NCBI GenBank assembly: GCA_002069015.1 | Contig: MWBL01000007.1 | Span: 1 to 48,133, forward strand | Direction: 5' to 3' | Source of the DNA: Firmicutes bacterium ADurb.Bin300 | GTDB lineage: Bacteria > Bacillota > Clostridia > Oscillospirales > Acutalibacteraceae | Length of the DNA: 48,133 nt | In this document: piece by piece, positions 1 through 9,817 of the stretch | Layout of the letters: the number at the start of each line of letters is the position of its first letter | Position numbering within the stretch: position 1 is the first letter of the stretch | Notes under the pieces: generated by a model | The model's input: only the letters and a program-made list of their open reading frames with translations | Databases searched by the model: none | Told to the model about the DNA's origin: nothing | Translations under genes and position numbers: made by a program

Positions 1-23
1 GTATCAAAACTTCGGTGCTTATT

Positions 24-100
<77 letters not shown>

Positions 101-153
101 ATATTTAACTGTTTTTAAGAGGACCATTTCGTGCTTTTTTTGAGTGCTCTGTT

Positions 154-183
154 ATTATACATCTGCATTGCGCTTTTTGTCAA
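154..183 (-). promoter_or_regulatory. Sigma-A promoter of the initiator tRNA
   Basis: On the minus strand a perfect TTGACA (178-183) and a perfect TATAAT (154-159) are separated by 18 nt, pointing at the tRNA. The -10 box overlaps the stop codon of the DMT exporter gene, so the promoter lies inside the 3' end of that gene. Confidence 0.75.
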
Positions 184-1108
184 TACCTAATAATAGTTTT
201 TTTCGTGTTGTAATCTTTTCCAAAGGGAGCCGGCTGGAAATAACTGCCGCAAACATAAGGCAACAGCCAATAATTTCACGCTCATTCAAGCTTTGAGAGA
301 GAATAATCCAGCCGAACAAGGCAGCAAATACTGACTCAAAACTCATAATGAGCGAAGCGATAGTCGGGGAAATATTCTTTTGAGCTGAGATTTGAAGCGT
401 AAATGCCACTCCCGAGGAGAATACTCCCGCATAAACTATCGGAATTGCCGCTTCCTTTATCTGCGCAAAGGTAGGCTGTTCAAAGAGAAGCATAAATATA
501 GCAGACAATGTGCAGCCTACTGCAAGTTGAATTAGGGACAGCTTTACCGAATCCACCTTTTCCGTATAATAACCAATAGTTAAAATCTGCACTGCAAAGA
601 ATACAGCGCTGACGAGCGTGTATAAATCTCCCTTGTTTAAACCCTCTCCATCAGTTAGGCAAAGCAGGTACATTCCCGTAACGGCAACGGCAACGCATAT
701 CCACATAACGGGGGTAACTTTCTTTTTTAAAAAAAGACCGAATACGGGCACTAACAGAATATACAAAGCCGTTATAAAACCTGATTTTCCGACAGTTGTA
801 TATAAAAGACCATTTTGCTGAGCTATCGTAGCAATGAACATGGAAACACCACATATTACGGCGGAAATAAGCAGATCGCGCCTTCCCTTTCGGTCAAGCT
901 TTACTGCGGAACTCTCTTTATTTTTAGACCTGAGCTTTTTTACTGCATAAAGGCAAAACAAAAAAACTACCGCAAGACCTGACCTGACCGTAAAAAAAGT
1001 GTATGTACCGAGAGTTTTCATTCCCTCGCTTTGAGCTACAAATGCAAGTCCCCATATGAGCGCTGTGAGAAAAAGCATGAACGCCGATATTCCCGACTTG
1101 TTTTTCAT
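155..1108 (-). CDS. DMT-superfamily (EamA) transporter
   Basis: A 317-residue polytopic membrane protein with about ten hydrophobic helices arranged as two EamA halves. The N-terminal helix carries the usual small-residue pattern (ALIWGLAFVAQ), and the second half repeats it (FSSGVAFTLQ, then ESVFAALFGW). Members export small metabolites such as amino acids or nucleosides; the substrate cannot be told from sequence. The ATG start is supported by GAGGGA seven nt upstream and by its own promoter 31 nt further up. It is downstream of spoIIE but has an independent promoter, so a functional link is unlikely. Confidence 0.88.
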   Translation of the reverse strand: MKNKSGISAFMLFLTALIWGLAFVAQSEGMKTLGTYTFFTVRSGLAVVFLFCLYAVKKLRSKNKESSAVKLDRKGRRDLLISAVICGVSMFIATIAQQNGLLYTTVGKSGFITALYILLVPVFGLFLKKKVTPVMWICVAVAVTGMYLLCLTDGEGLNKGDLYTLVSAVFFAVQILTIGYYTEKVDSVKLSLIQLAVGCTLSAIFMLLFEQPTFAQIKEAAIPIVYAGVFSSGVAFTLQISAQKNISPTIASLIMSFESVFAALFGWIILSQSLNEREIIGCCLMFAAVISSRLPLEKITTRKKLLLGIDKKRNADV

Positions 1109-1138
1109 TTAATCCCTCGCCAAATTATTATATCGGCA

Positions 1139-1167
1139 AGTATATCATAAAAAACTCCAAAGTTCAA
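1139..1167 (-). promoter_or_regulatory. Sigma-A-like promoter of the DMT transporter gene
   Basis: Minus strand TTGAAC (1162-1167), 17-nt spacer, TATACT (1139-1144), about 30 nt before the ATG at 1108. It lies in the short gap after spoIIE. Confidence 0.55.
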
Positions 1168-1176
1168 TCGATAATA

Positions 1177-3497
1177 TCAATCTTTTACCAGCGCAACCGC
1201 AATAGCCGTTATATCATCGTCTTTTTTCCCTTCACAGGAATTTTTTGCATCTGCCGCAAGCTGCCTTACATATGCAGCAAGCTCTCCGCTCTTAAAGACC
1301 TGCAGCTTCTCGCCGATTGATTTAAGGCTTTCGTCTCCTATTCCATCCGAAGTCAGTAAAGCTATATCCCCTTTTTCAAGCATTCCTTTGGTACAAACCG
1401 GATCGCAATCGCGCAGTATTCCCAGCGGCAAAGACGGCAGCTCTACTTTAATACACTTCCCGCTTCTTCTGATAAGGGTTGCCGCGGCGCCCGATTTATA
1501 CAGAACCAACTGCCCTGTGTATAAGTCAATTGCGGCTATATCAAGAGTGACACTCATTTCCTCGCCGGGTTTTACAATTAAGGCGGAATTTATCGACTTT
1601 ATGGAGGCCTCTATTCCAAAACCCGCTTTTATAAGGTTCTCGCATAGTGAAACAGCCAGCGTTGCGCTTACAGCTGCTTTAGCACCAGTCCCCATTCCGT
1701 CACTGAGCACCACATAAAAGAATCCGTTTTCATCCGCAAAGCACGAAAACGCATCGCCGCAGACTCTGCAAATCCCGTCACAACGCGATATGGAGGTTTC
1801 TCCTTGAATGTGATATGAATAGTATCCCCTAAGCTCCCCATTATGGGCATATCAAGCTTCCTTTGTAAAATCCCTTCTACTGTATTTCTGAGCTTTGACT
1901 TGCTAACCTTTGCATTTGTTTGCGCTATATGCATATCGGTGTTTATTCTGTCGTACTTGTCTATAGAGCAACATATGTCATTAACCTTAAGCCCCATTTC
2001 CTCAAGGGCTTTAGTAATCCTTTGAGCCGCTCCGATATCAAAAACCGTTCTCTCGCTAAGCTCTTGAGATAACGAGGCAAGCATAAACGAAATCCCCGTA
2101 AACTGATCCGAAACAACACTTCTGACCTGTGATATTTTAGTCTGCGCCTTTTGATTTGCCGAATACTCACGGTAATACCTGTTGAAGCAATCGCAAATCT
2201 GTTTTGTTCTAATACATTTTGATGCAAAATGCGGCGGAACGGTTGCAAAAGTCGCCGTTCCCGCATCTCTGAGCATTAAAACAATATCATTAAACGCCCC
2301 TATTGTTTCATCATAATTCTGCTCAAAGCAAGCGTCATTTAGACCGCAGCTGTCGCACACTTCGGCGCGTATGCAGGTGTACATATCGGTTATTCCGCTG
2401 TTTTCGCCGATTTTAAGTGTATTTGAAACAGAAACAAGTGACTGAGCTATGTCTGCCGTTATCCTTGAAGCGTTGTGGAGCTTCCAAACGATATCGTTTT
2501 TTACGCTGTCAAGTATGGGAGAAACTGAGGCAGGAGAAAGCATTTCCTCAAGTTTTTTTGTTGCCTTACGCGGTAAAAGCAGAAACAGCAAGGTTGCTGA
2601 AGCGGCCTCTATTACAACAGGTAACGCGGCCTCGTTTTCAGCCTCAATAATAGCGATTATACCGTTTGCAGTCACAAATGCCGCGGCTGTACCTATTCTT
2701 CCCAATTGGGAGAAAACTCCGCCTAACAGCCCCCCGAAGCTATATCCCGCGAGTATAAGGCTCCCGCTTGCGTCGCCGCTGACGCTCAGGGCTATACCCG
2801 TGCATACTCCGACAATAGCCCCTCCCGCTTCATGGGTATATCGCGCGCAAATCAGTACCATAAGAACAGCTGCAACCCGTATGGGAACAAACGCTCCGAT
2901 ACTGATATTGGAAAGAGCCAGCAGCATAAGCCCTATTGTTATCATCAGTGCCGACAGATCCTTTGAGCTTAATACCCCAAAGCTTTTGTACGGTATTTTC
3001 ATCTTTGCCGTGACGCTTATAAAATATGCGCCGCACGCTCCCGTCAAAGCCTCCGTCAGGAACCTCAGAGCAACCGCAATTGTAAGTGTTTGAGAAAAGG
3101 CAAGCGCTAAACCCGTTGAGAACAAAGTTATAAATGATATGGCAGGGGCGAAAAGCTTTGACGCGGTTATATCCTTCATATTTTTAAGAGTCCCCGTGAT
3201 AACTCCACAGGCAAGAATCGACGCTATGTACCTGAGCGCATACAGCGAGTTTTGGGTTACTATATATCCCAGAGAAGCCCCCAAAATGCTTGCGGGCATA
3301 TATAAAAATCCTGCCGCCGCTACAGCGCTTACACCAAAAGGTGAGAAATAGCCTTGCTTACCTCCAAGCGAAAACACAAACGCCAGCACAAATACCACGC
3401 CGTTCTTAATCAAAAACTCTAAAAGCTCCCCAATACCTTCATGCTTTTTATTTTCGGAGACTTTTTTATCGGATATAATTTCCACTTTGACCTTCAT
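1177..3497 (-). pseudogene. spoIIE: Stage II sporulation protein E, frame-broken
   Basis: SpoIIE is the membrane PP2C-type phosphatase that dephosphorylates SpoIIAA and so activates sigma-F in the forespore. The first frame (3497-1668, 609 residues) has a soluble N-terminus, about ten membrane segments, and the family's cytoplasmic regulatory region with a Cys-rich patch (CDSCGLNDAC). Its homology ends at YRVVTGFAE near 1764. The catalytic PP2C part continues in another frame, reading CGDAFSCFADENGFF then LSDGMGTG, and ends at 1177. Joining them needs one extra base modulo three; compared with relatives about six or seven residues seem missing between TGFA and CGDA, so a short 3n+1-nt deletion fits. 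No slippery heptamer is visible. The ATG at 3497 directly abuts AAAGGG, and a GTG four codons later (3485) is an alternative start. It may be a real mutation or an assembly error; the gene is normally essential for sporulation. Confidence 0.85.
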
Positions 3498-3705
3498 CCC
3501 TTTACAATAATCTCTTTGTAGTTAATAGAAATTGTAACGGACAAGCCCCAAAAAATTACTCAAATCATGCTGTACTTTTTTAAGGTAATTTGTTAGAATA
3601 ATTATATATTTCCCGTTTCGTGATATTCCGTAAGAAAACTTTAATACTTTTAAATATCTTTTTGTAATTAATTTATTATATAGTGACTGATGGGGAGGGT
3701 CTGTA

Positions 3706-4395
3706 ATGTACACGGTTCTTGTTTGTGACGATGACTTGGCTATACTTAAGTCCATTGATATATACCTGAAGCTGGAGGGCTATAATACCCTGCTTGCCAA
3801 AGATGGGATAGAAGCTCTTGAGCTTGTGCGCAAAAATGAAATTCACTGTATTGTACTTGATATAATGATGCCCGGTCTTGATGGTCTTGCCACGACCTTA
3901 AAGATGAGAGAGAAATATAATATTCCCATAATCCTTCTTTCCGCAAAAAGTGAGGATACCGATAAAATCGCCGGTCTGTCCTTTGGAGCCGATGATTATG
4001 TAACAAAACCCTTTAATCCTCTTGAGCTGATAGCAAGAGTTAAAAGTCAGATAAGACGCTATGTCAACTTAGGTAGCTTGGAAAGAAAAGAGGGTATTAT
4101 CGAAAACGGCGGTCTTGTTATAGATACAATAGCGCATGAGGTTACTCTCGACGGTGAACCCGTAAAGCTGACGGCAACGGAATACGGGATAATTGAATAT
4201 TTAATGCGTAATATCGGATGTGTTCTTTCTACCGCGCAAATTTATGAGGCAGTCTGGAACGAGCCCTCATTTGCAGGAGATAAAACAGTTACCGTACACA
4301 TAAGAAGAATTCGTGAAAAAATTGAAATCAATCCTAAAGAGCCGAAATATCTTAAGGTGGTGAGGGGAATTGGATATAAAATCGAAAAGCTTTAA
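3706..4395 (+). CDS. OmpR/PhoB-family response regulator
   Basis: A 229-residue two-domain regulator. The receiver domain (1-120) has the acidic triad DDD at 8-10, phospho-acceptor D52 in LDIMMPG, switch S79 and conserved K101 in VTKPF. Residues about 130-229 form the winged-helix DNA-binding domain ending in VRGIGYKIEKL, typical of the OmpR/PhoB class. GGGAGGG lies upstream of the ATG. The histidine kinase gene overlaps its 3' end by 26 nt, so the two are probably translationally coupled. Targets are unknown. Confidence 0.93.
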   Translation: MYTVLVCDDDLAILKSIDIYLKLEGYNTLLAKDGIEALELVRKNEIHCIVLDIMMPGLDGLATTLKMREKYNIPIILLSAKSEDTDKIAGLSFGADDYVTKPFNPLELIARVKSQIRRYVNLGSLERKEGIIENGGLVIDTIAHEVTLDGEPVKLTATEYGIIEYLMRNIGCVLSTAQIYEAVWNEPSFAGDKTVTVHIRRIREKIEINPKEPKYLKVVRGIGYKIEKL

Positions 4396-6997
4396 GTACT
4401 CATATTTTGTTAAAACAACCGCGGTTATGCTTGCGTTTTCGCTCGTATTTATTGCGGGATACTCTGCATTCTCTCTCTACCGAAGTGAAGTAATATTTGC
4501 CGATGACGGGAGCGACAACCTTATTGCAACGCCGTCTTTTTTATATAATATTTCCGAGGATTTGCGCGTTATCGCAGCTTTTACATCATTTAACAAAAAT
4601 CTAGTCGAAGACAGGGAAGCTTTCGCTGCCGAGAATATCGCGACCAAAACCTCCGTAAAGAACCTTACTTCGGACAGGGAACTTGCATTAGAGCTTTTTG
4701 ACATAATTCAAACCTTTAAGACCATGGCTCCGGAAAAAAGCACAACGGCCGAGAATATCGATTCTGATGAAAACTATGATTATTATACTCATGCAAATTC
4801 GCAACAATCAAACACCGGAGAATATACTTATGCAACTGACATATACGAACAGGCGCTTACCGCTCCTGTTTTTATAGCCCCCAACTGGTCCTCCCGCATA
4901 TCCGACAAGGGGAGGCAATACTATGAGTACTACACCGCGTCTAAATTTGACTTGTCCGAGGCAAAAAACCTTCTTAACCGCAAATACCGTAATTACGAGG
5001 AATGGTATTCTTACTATCAGCTGCTTCGCCGATATATATTTACCCTTGTTAACGATGCAAGAAGCCACGATACAATAAACGCCGAATACGATGAAAAAAT
5101 CAGAGACATGATTCAACTCAACTGGGAAAACTACCAAAGCGAATATTATTATTATGAAAACCGCATATCCTCCATGGTCAATGTATTTTTTACAGTTGTG
5201 AACATAAAAACCGGAGAGATTTACACAAATATTGATAAAGATAATTTTAATCTTGATAGCTTTAAAGCTTCTCTCGGAGAAAGTCTTTTTCACATAAATT
5301 ACTCTGCTAAACAGGGTCTTATCGACGGGGGTATACCTGAAAAGTCCGAGGCAACCGATACTATTGTCGAGCTTTTCGGCTATACCTTTGGTGCGCCTAC
5401 TACCTCGGATGCATTCAATAACAACTATCTTAAAAGCTACTTCGGTGATGAATTCGACGCCTATATAATGCTTCCGAAGGAGCTCTCTCGCGGCGATGTT
5501 TACCATTATATTTATCAAAATTATCAAAACATAAACGAAAACAAGACTTTAAGTCTTTCAACGGTAGCTCTTCTTATTCTGCTTTCAGCAATTCCCACTG
5601 TTTATCTGATAATTACAGCGGGACGAAAGAGTGATGACTCCCTCTCCTTAGCTGCTGTTGATAAAATCCCTTTTATTATTCATTTGATGTTTTCTGCAGG
5701 AGTTATAATCGGCTTGTTTGTCCTCGTGGGGATTCTTGCTTCCTTTGAATTCAACAACGCTTTTTATGATACCTCACTTTTTGTAATTCTCTCCGCAGTA
5801 TACTCTGCGGTCCCCGCCGCAGTAGGTATTCTGTTAGGGTTATCGTACCTCACAGTTATTGAAATTACGCTTTCCTTTACACGCCTTATTAAAACGAAGC
5901 AGCTTTACAGGAACACCCTTCTTTATAATATTATTAAGATATTTAAGTTTTTTATAAAATTAGCGACGTTCCCGTTTACCAAAACCTTTAAGAGAAAACT
6001 GACCTGGGGCATTATAGCTTTCCTTTTATTAGACGCCGTTTTATTCTTTTTAACAGCGTTCTCGGTAGACTACAGAGAAGCTTTTATAGTTTTCTTTTTC
6101 TTGTCAGCGGCACTTAATATAAGTGTTTTTGTTGCCACAGCAAAATATTTATCGGGATTGAACTTAATAGCAAAGCTTGCAGAAGAGATGAAGTCGGGCA
6201 ATTATGACGTGCCACTGGATATCTACTCCCTCCCCAAATCGCTCAGGAAAACTGCAGGGGATATTATTGATGTTAGAAGCAGTATTCAGCTTGCCGTTAA
6301 CGACAGACTCAAAGGCGAGAGAATGAAAACCGAGCTCATAACTAATGTATCTCACGATTTGAAAACACCGCTTACCTCAATTATTAACTATGTTGATTTG
6401 CTTAAAAAATGCAGCCTCGAGGACGAAGACTCCAAAAAATATCTTGAAGTGCTCGATGAAAAATCAAAAAGACTCAAACATCTTATAGAAGACCTGACGG
6501 AAGCGAGTAAAGCGTCAACCGGAAACATTAAAATTAACCATGTTCCCATAGATTTATCGGAGCTTGCGCTTCAGGCCTTGGGCGAGCACAGCGATGTGCT
6601 TGAGAATGCCGGTCTTGAAGCAGTTTATAATACGAGTGAAACTCATCCTATTGTTTATGCGGACAGCCAGCATACCTGGCGTATTATCGATAACCTGTTC
6701 TCCAATGTTAAGAAATACACACAAACGGGCACAAGGATATATATTGACGTTTTCATAGAAGGCAACTACGGAGTGTTTTCAATGAAAAACATCAGTAAAA
6801 CACCTCTAAATATCCCTGCAAGCGAGCTTGCCGAAAGATTTGTGCGCGGTGACTCTTCCCGTACGGGCGAAGGAAGCGGGTTAGGACTGTCAATAGCTCA
6901 AAGCTTATGCGAGCTTCAAAGCGGCAGATTTTTACTTGAAATAGACGGAGATTTATTTAAGGCGAGTGTTAAGCTTCCTCTGTATGCGGATGAATAA
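4370..6997 (+). CDS. Sensor histidine kinase with large extracytoplasmic domain
   Basis: An 875-residue kinase. One N-terminal helix (about 12-32) is followed by some 360 residues rich in Tyr, Asn and Asp that should lie outside the cell. Then come about five further membrane helices (400-600), a linker, the dimerisation/H-box NVSHDLKTPLTSI with phospho-acceptor near H662, an N-box (IIDNLFSNVKKY) and a G-box (GEGSGLGLS). The start must be TTG at 4370: an in-frame stop lies at 4361, GAGGGG sits just upstream, and the next ATG has no ribosome site. The extracytoplasmic part is unrecognised; a cell-envelope signal is plausible but inferred only from architecture. Paired with the upstream regulator by a 26-nt overlap. 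Confidence 0.9.
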   Translation: MDIKSKSFKYSYFVKTTAVMLAFSLVFIAGYSAFSLYRSEVIFADDGSDNLIATPSFLYNISEDLRVIAAFTSFNKNLVEDREAFAAENIATKTSVKNLTSDRELALELFDIIQTFKTMAPEKSTTAENIDSDENYDYYTHANSQQSNTGEYTYATDIYEQALTAPVFIAPNWSSRISDKGRQYYEYYTASKFDLSEAKNLLNRKYRNYEEWYSYYQLLRRYIFTLVNDARSHDTINAEYDEKIRDMIQLNWENYQSEYYYYENRISSMVNVFFTVVNIKTGEIYTNIDKDNFNLDSFKASLGESLFHINYSAKQGLIDGGIPEKSEATDTIVELFGYTFGAPTTSDAFNNNYLKSYFGDEFDAYIMLPKELSRGDVYHYIYQNYQNINENKTLSLSTVALLILLSAIPTVYLIITAGRKSDDSLSLAAVDKIPFIIHLMFSAGVIIGLFVLVGILASFEFNNAFYDTSLFVILSAVYSAVPAAVGILLGLSYLTVIEITLSFTRLIKTKQLYRNTLLYNIIKIFKFFIKLATFPFTKTFKRKLTWGIIAFLLLDAVLFFLTAFSVDYREAFIVFFFLSAALNISVFVATAKYLSGLNLIAKLAEEMKSGNYDVPLDIYSLPKSLRKTAGDIIDVRSSIQLAVNDRLKGERMKTELITNVSHDLKTPLTSIINYVDLLKKCSLEDEDSKKYLEVLDEKSKRLKHLIEDLTEASKASTGNIKINHVPIDLSELALQALGEHSDVLENAGLEAVYNTSETHPIVYADSQHTWRIIDNLFSNVKKYTQTGTRIYIDVFIEGNYGVFSMKNISKTPLNIPASELAERFVRGDSSRTGEGSGLGLSIAQSLCELQSGRFLLEIDGDLFKASVKLPLYADE

Positions 6998-7006
6998 TTA
7001 AAGACC

Positions 7007-7053
7007 AAGAAGAGACAGGTACATTTTGCACCTGTCTCTTCTTCTGTTTTTAT
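7007..7053 (+). terminator. Rho-independent terminator after the two-component operon
   Basis: A perfect 14-bp stem (7007-7020 with 7030-7043) around a 9-nt loop, followed by CTGTTTTTATT. It lies between two convergent genes. The T-run is on the plus side, so it mainly serves the kinase gene. Confidence 0.85.
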
Positions 7054-7062
7054 TAAAGACTT

Positions 7063-8790
7063 TTATTCCTCCGATATTCCAATCGAACGATTCAGAATAA
7101 CCGAATAGTCAAATATATCAATTACTCCGTCTTCCTCAAAATCGGCAGCCTCCAAGCCGTAGCCCGAAAGATATTTTTGGTCATTCATATGAAGCTGAGC
7201 GAGGAAAGCGTCTTTTGCATCGCAAACCGAATCGCCGTCAATATCGCCCTGTACTATTAAAACATACGAATCGATAAGCTCAGCTGCGTCCCACTCGTCA
7301 ATAAGGGAACCGGTACCGTATTTGCCCTCTCTGAGTTTTCTGTTTGTGTAGAATGAGGGAGTTCCCGTATAATCGTAAGTCGGTTCGTTAAAAAAAGAAG
7401 AAGGACAATCACAAGAGTATACCGATGCTTTTTTGAACTTGCACCAGGTAGATCCCTCCCATGCATGCAAGCCACTGAGCGTGCTGCTCGTATCTCCATC
7501 CATCAACGCAATCGCTCCTTTGCCCGGAACAAATGTGATTGTGTAAATATATTGTGAATACAAACTTTCCATACCGTCAGCATCATAATAAATTGTATAG
7601 CTTCGAGCCGCATCGTTACCGAGATTTACATAATAAAATCCGTCCGTTATTATGTCTGTGTTAATTTGGAGACTAGAGTTCTGAGCTACCGTAAAATTTA
7701 CACCTATCCAATAACCCCCGCTCTCATCCAAGCCTACCGACTTTTCTAAGTTGCCCGATTTGCTCGTTACGGTATATTCGTCAATTCCCTTACAAGTCAC
7801 AACAGAACCGTTAGCGCTAAAATCCCCCGTTATTTCAAGCATCTGCGATAAATCATCTGTTACATAGAATCCGGAGGAAATGTTTTTGATAAAATACCCT
7901 GTTTCCGCTGTTAAGGATGCAGAAAAACCGTTGGAAACAATGGTCAGGTTTTTATTTACGCTAACGGGTCCGGATATATCATCCGCAAGCATAAAAACCG
8001 TATCGCCGTTTTCAGAAGCGCTTATGGCGCTTGACAAGGAATTATGCTGTGTCTTCAGGTTTACACAAGCGTCACAAACAGCGTCTTGGGAAACATTGAA
8101 AATCACAGGCAAATTAATGTTTATTATAGCGTCGCCGTTTTCAGCCACCAGCTGTTCGGTGCGGGTTGCACTTATTTTTGCGCTTTCGGGTTCCCAGTAA
8201 GACCAGTTAGCTTCTTGGGGCAACACATACGGCTCGGCATCCGGATAGATACTCAGCCCTATGTCAACCTGAACATCATCATTTGACGCGCCTAATAATA
8301 AAAAGGACAGGTCAAGCTCTCCTAAATTATAAAAGTCATCGACAGTCCACTTTTGCAATCCGAACAGACTATAAGTTCCCTGCGAAAAGCTCAAAGCATT
8401 TAAGTCCTTAAAAGAAAACCATTCGTCTTCTATTAAACCGGGAGATTTGCAGATTAAATAACCGACGGCAGTTCCTCCTGATACTGTTAATTTAATGTCT
8501 ATAAGATAATCATCATAACCGACTCCTTTATCGGATATGGATAAAATTTCACCTACACCGTCATAAACCTTAAAGCCCATTTTAAAATCAAAGAAACTGA
8601 GCGTTTCCCACAGCTCTCCGAAAACCGTGTGTCCTTGGAAATCCTCCCACTCGACTTTTGTTGTTGCGGCAGTTGGAAGAGTTCCGTTTTCTGAGGCATT
8701 TGCGGTAAAAATCAGACCTAAGGGCATCAGCAAGGACACCAAAAGTATAAAGGTAATAATGCATGAAATCCTGTTCTTTAGTTTTGCCAT
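7063..8790 (-). CDS. Secreted protein with C-terminal type I dockerin
   Basis: A 575-residue exported protein. The start is the ATG at 8790, preceded by AAAGGTGAT; a TTG five codons upstream lies on the ribosome site itself and is rejected. Residues 1-33 form a signal peptide ending near TANA. The C-terminus carries two EF-hand-like dockerin loops, DIDGDSVCDAKD and DFEEDGVIDIFD, separated by about 20 residues, as in type I dockerins that bind cohesin domains on scaffoldins or the cell surface. The 480 residues between show no catalytic domain I recognise; they look beta-rich and contain one C-D-A-C motif. Dockerins often tether polysaccharide-active or adhesive proteins. No cohesin gene is in the window. 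Confidence 0.82.
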   Translation of the reverse strand: MAKLKNRISCIITFILLVSLLMPLGLIFTANASENGTLPTAATTKVEWEDFQGHTVFGELWETLSFFDFKMGFKVYDGVGEILSISDKGVGYDDYLIDIKLTVSGGTAVGYLICKSPGLIEDEWFSFKDLNALSFSQGTYSLFGLQKWTVDDFYNLGELDLSFLLLGASNDDVQVDIGLSIYPDAEPYVLPQEANWSYWEPESAKISATRTEQLVAENGDAIININLPVIFNVSQDAVCDACVNLKTQHNSLSSAISASENGDTVFMLADDISGPVSVNKNLTIVSNGFSASLTAETGYFIKNISSGFYVTDDLSQMLEITGDFSANGSVVTCKGIDEYTVTSKSGNLEKSVGLDESGGYWIGVNFTVAQNSSLQINTDIITDGFYYVNLGNDAARSYTIYYDADGMESLYSQYIYTITFVPGKGAIALMDGDTSSTLSGLHAWEGSTWCKFKKASVYSCDCPSSFFNEPTYDYTGTPSFYTNRKLREGKYGTGSLIDEWDAAELIDSYVLIVQGDIDGDSVCDAKDAFLAQLHMNDQKYLSGYGLEAADFEEDGVIDIFDYSVILNRSIGISEE

Positions 8791-8828
8791 ATCATCACCT
8801 TTCAATCACACACAAAATGACACTTTGT

Positions 8829-9710
8829 CTACATCCCCATCATTTTCATCAGAGAGCTTTCTTTCTTCTTTTTAGGGGGCCTATACGCAGGAGGATTTTT
8901 AAGTCTTATTCTTGCCCCCTTGCTTTTGCCCGAGGACAGATATTTAACAACCTGCTCAACGGTTCCCGCTAAAATGTCGCTCATGTTTTCCCTAACACGC
9001 TCGAAAAGCTCCGGCTCTTTGTAAAGCTCACCTAAAATCGTTACTGCAATAAGACTTTGGGTTTCATTTGTGCCGTCCTCATAAATCTCATTGAGAAGAT
9101 TAAACAGCTTTCTGATTTTGATTTTATCGTTTCCCTTTATTGTTGCAAGTACTGCTTTATTTCCGTATTCAATAAAAAACTCTTCTGCCAAAAACTCGCC
9201 ATACTTCTCAATATTGTCCCGATAATCGTCCTTAAACTCCTGATAAATACCAACAAATCTGTTGCCCAGGGTCAACGGATCATAGCTCAAGGCACCCGTT
9301 TTTGCCGCATTCTTTGAAACAGGAGTCGGCAGCTTAAGCTTGCCGGCCTGAGTTTTTTTGACGCCAAAGAAATTCTCAAACGTTTCCGCAAACTCGTCAA
9401 ATATATATCTGAGATCTCTTTCGTCATATGTGTCAAGCTCTAATAAAGTCAAGGAAGCCCGAGTCATATCGCTGTCCGCGCTCTCATCGTCTGCATCTGC
9501 TAAATAAAGGGCAAGCTTCTCCTCGCTGTATTCAATTTTAACACGACCTTTTTGACCCCTGTAAATAATATACCGGCTCTTACCCTCCTGCATCAAAGGT
9601 ACCTCGGGAGGGCGTACTTCATCGGGATAATCAAGGCTAAAGCCATGCTCCTTCATGCGCGATTCAAGGCTCTTAATGATTAGATTAAAAGCGTAGCTCA
9701 ATTCAAGCAA
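8829..9710 (-). CDS. Conserved hypothetical cytoplasmic protein
   Basis: A 293-residue soluble protein that I do not recognise. The N-terminal half (1-110) is acidic, with a stretch resembling an alpha/beta domain (RYIIYRGQKGRVKIEY). A Pro/Lys linker near 125-140 is followed by a helical region (about 150-255), and the tail is strongly basic (RPPKKKKESS). The start is TTG at 9710, supported by GAGGTGA and by a good promoter upstream. There is no signal peptide or membrane helix. The neighbours give no clue: the dockerin gene follows 38 nt later but has its own ribosome site. The charge asymmetry suggests contact with nucleic acid or a partner protein, which is speculation. Confidence 0.75.
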   Translation of the reverse strand: MLELSYAFNLIIKSLESRMKEHGFSLDYPDEVRPPEVPLMQEGKSRYIIYRGQKGRVKIEYSEEKLALYLADADDESADSDMTRASLTLLELDTYDERDLRYIFDEFAETFENFFGVKKTQAGKLKLPTPVSKNAAKTGALSYDPLTLGNRFVGIYQEFKDDYRDNIEKYGEFLAEEFFIEYGNKAVLATIKGNDKIKIRKLFNLLNEIYEDGTNETQSLIAVTILGELYKEPELFERVRENMSDILAGTVEQVVKYLSSGKSKGARIRLKNPPAYRPPKKKKESSLMKMMGM

Positions 9711-9736
9711 AAAATCACCTCATTCTTATTCGAATA

Positions 9737-9765
9737 ATTTTAGCACGAGCAGAGATAGTTGTCAA
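9737..9765 (-). promoter_or_regulatory. Sigma-A promoter of the hypothetical gene
   Basis: Minus strand TTGACA (9760-9765), 17-nt spacer, TAAAAT (9737-9742). It sits 27 nt upstream of the TTG start, leaving a short leader that contains GAGGTGA. Confidence 0.65.
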
Positions 9766-9817
9766 TATCGCATTTCATAAATGCTTCTATTTCATGGTAA
9801 TTTCCTTTGGACAGTCA

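Noticed and set aside
1750-1775. Programmed -1 frameshift in spoIIE
   Set aside because: There is no X-XXY-YYZ heptamer, and residues expected in the family seem to be missing at the junction.
1388-3093. Long plus-strand frames opposite spoIIE (for example 2449-3093)
   Set aside because: They are shadows of the minus-strand gene, lack ribosome sites and have composition typical of antisense reading.
4808-5527. A 239-codon minus-strand frame inside the kinase gene
   Set aside because: The kinase frame is complete and has all functional motifs; the antisense frame is a by-product of Tyr/Asn codons.
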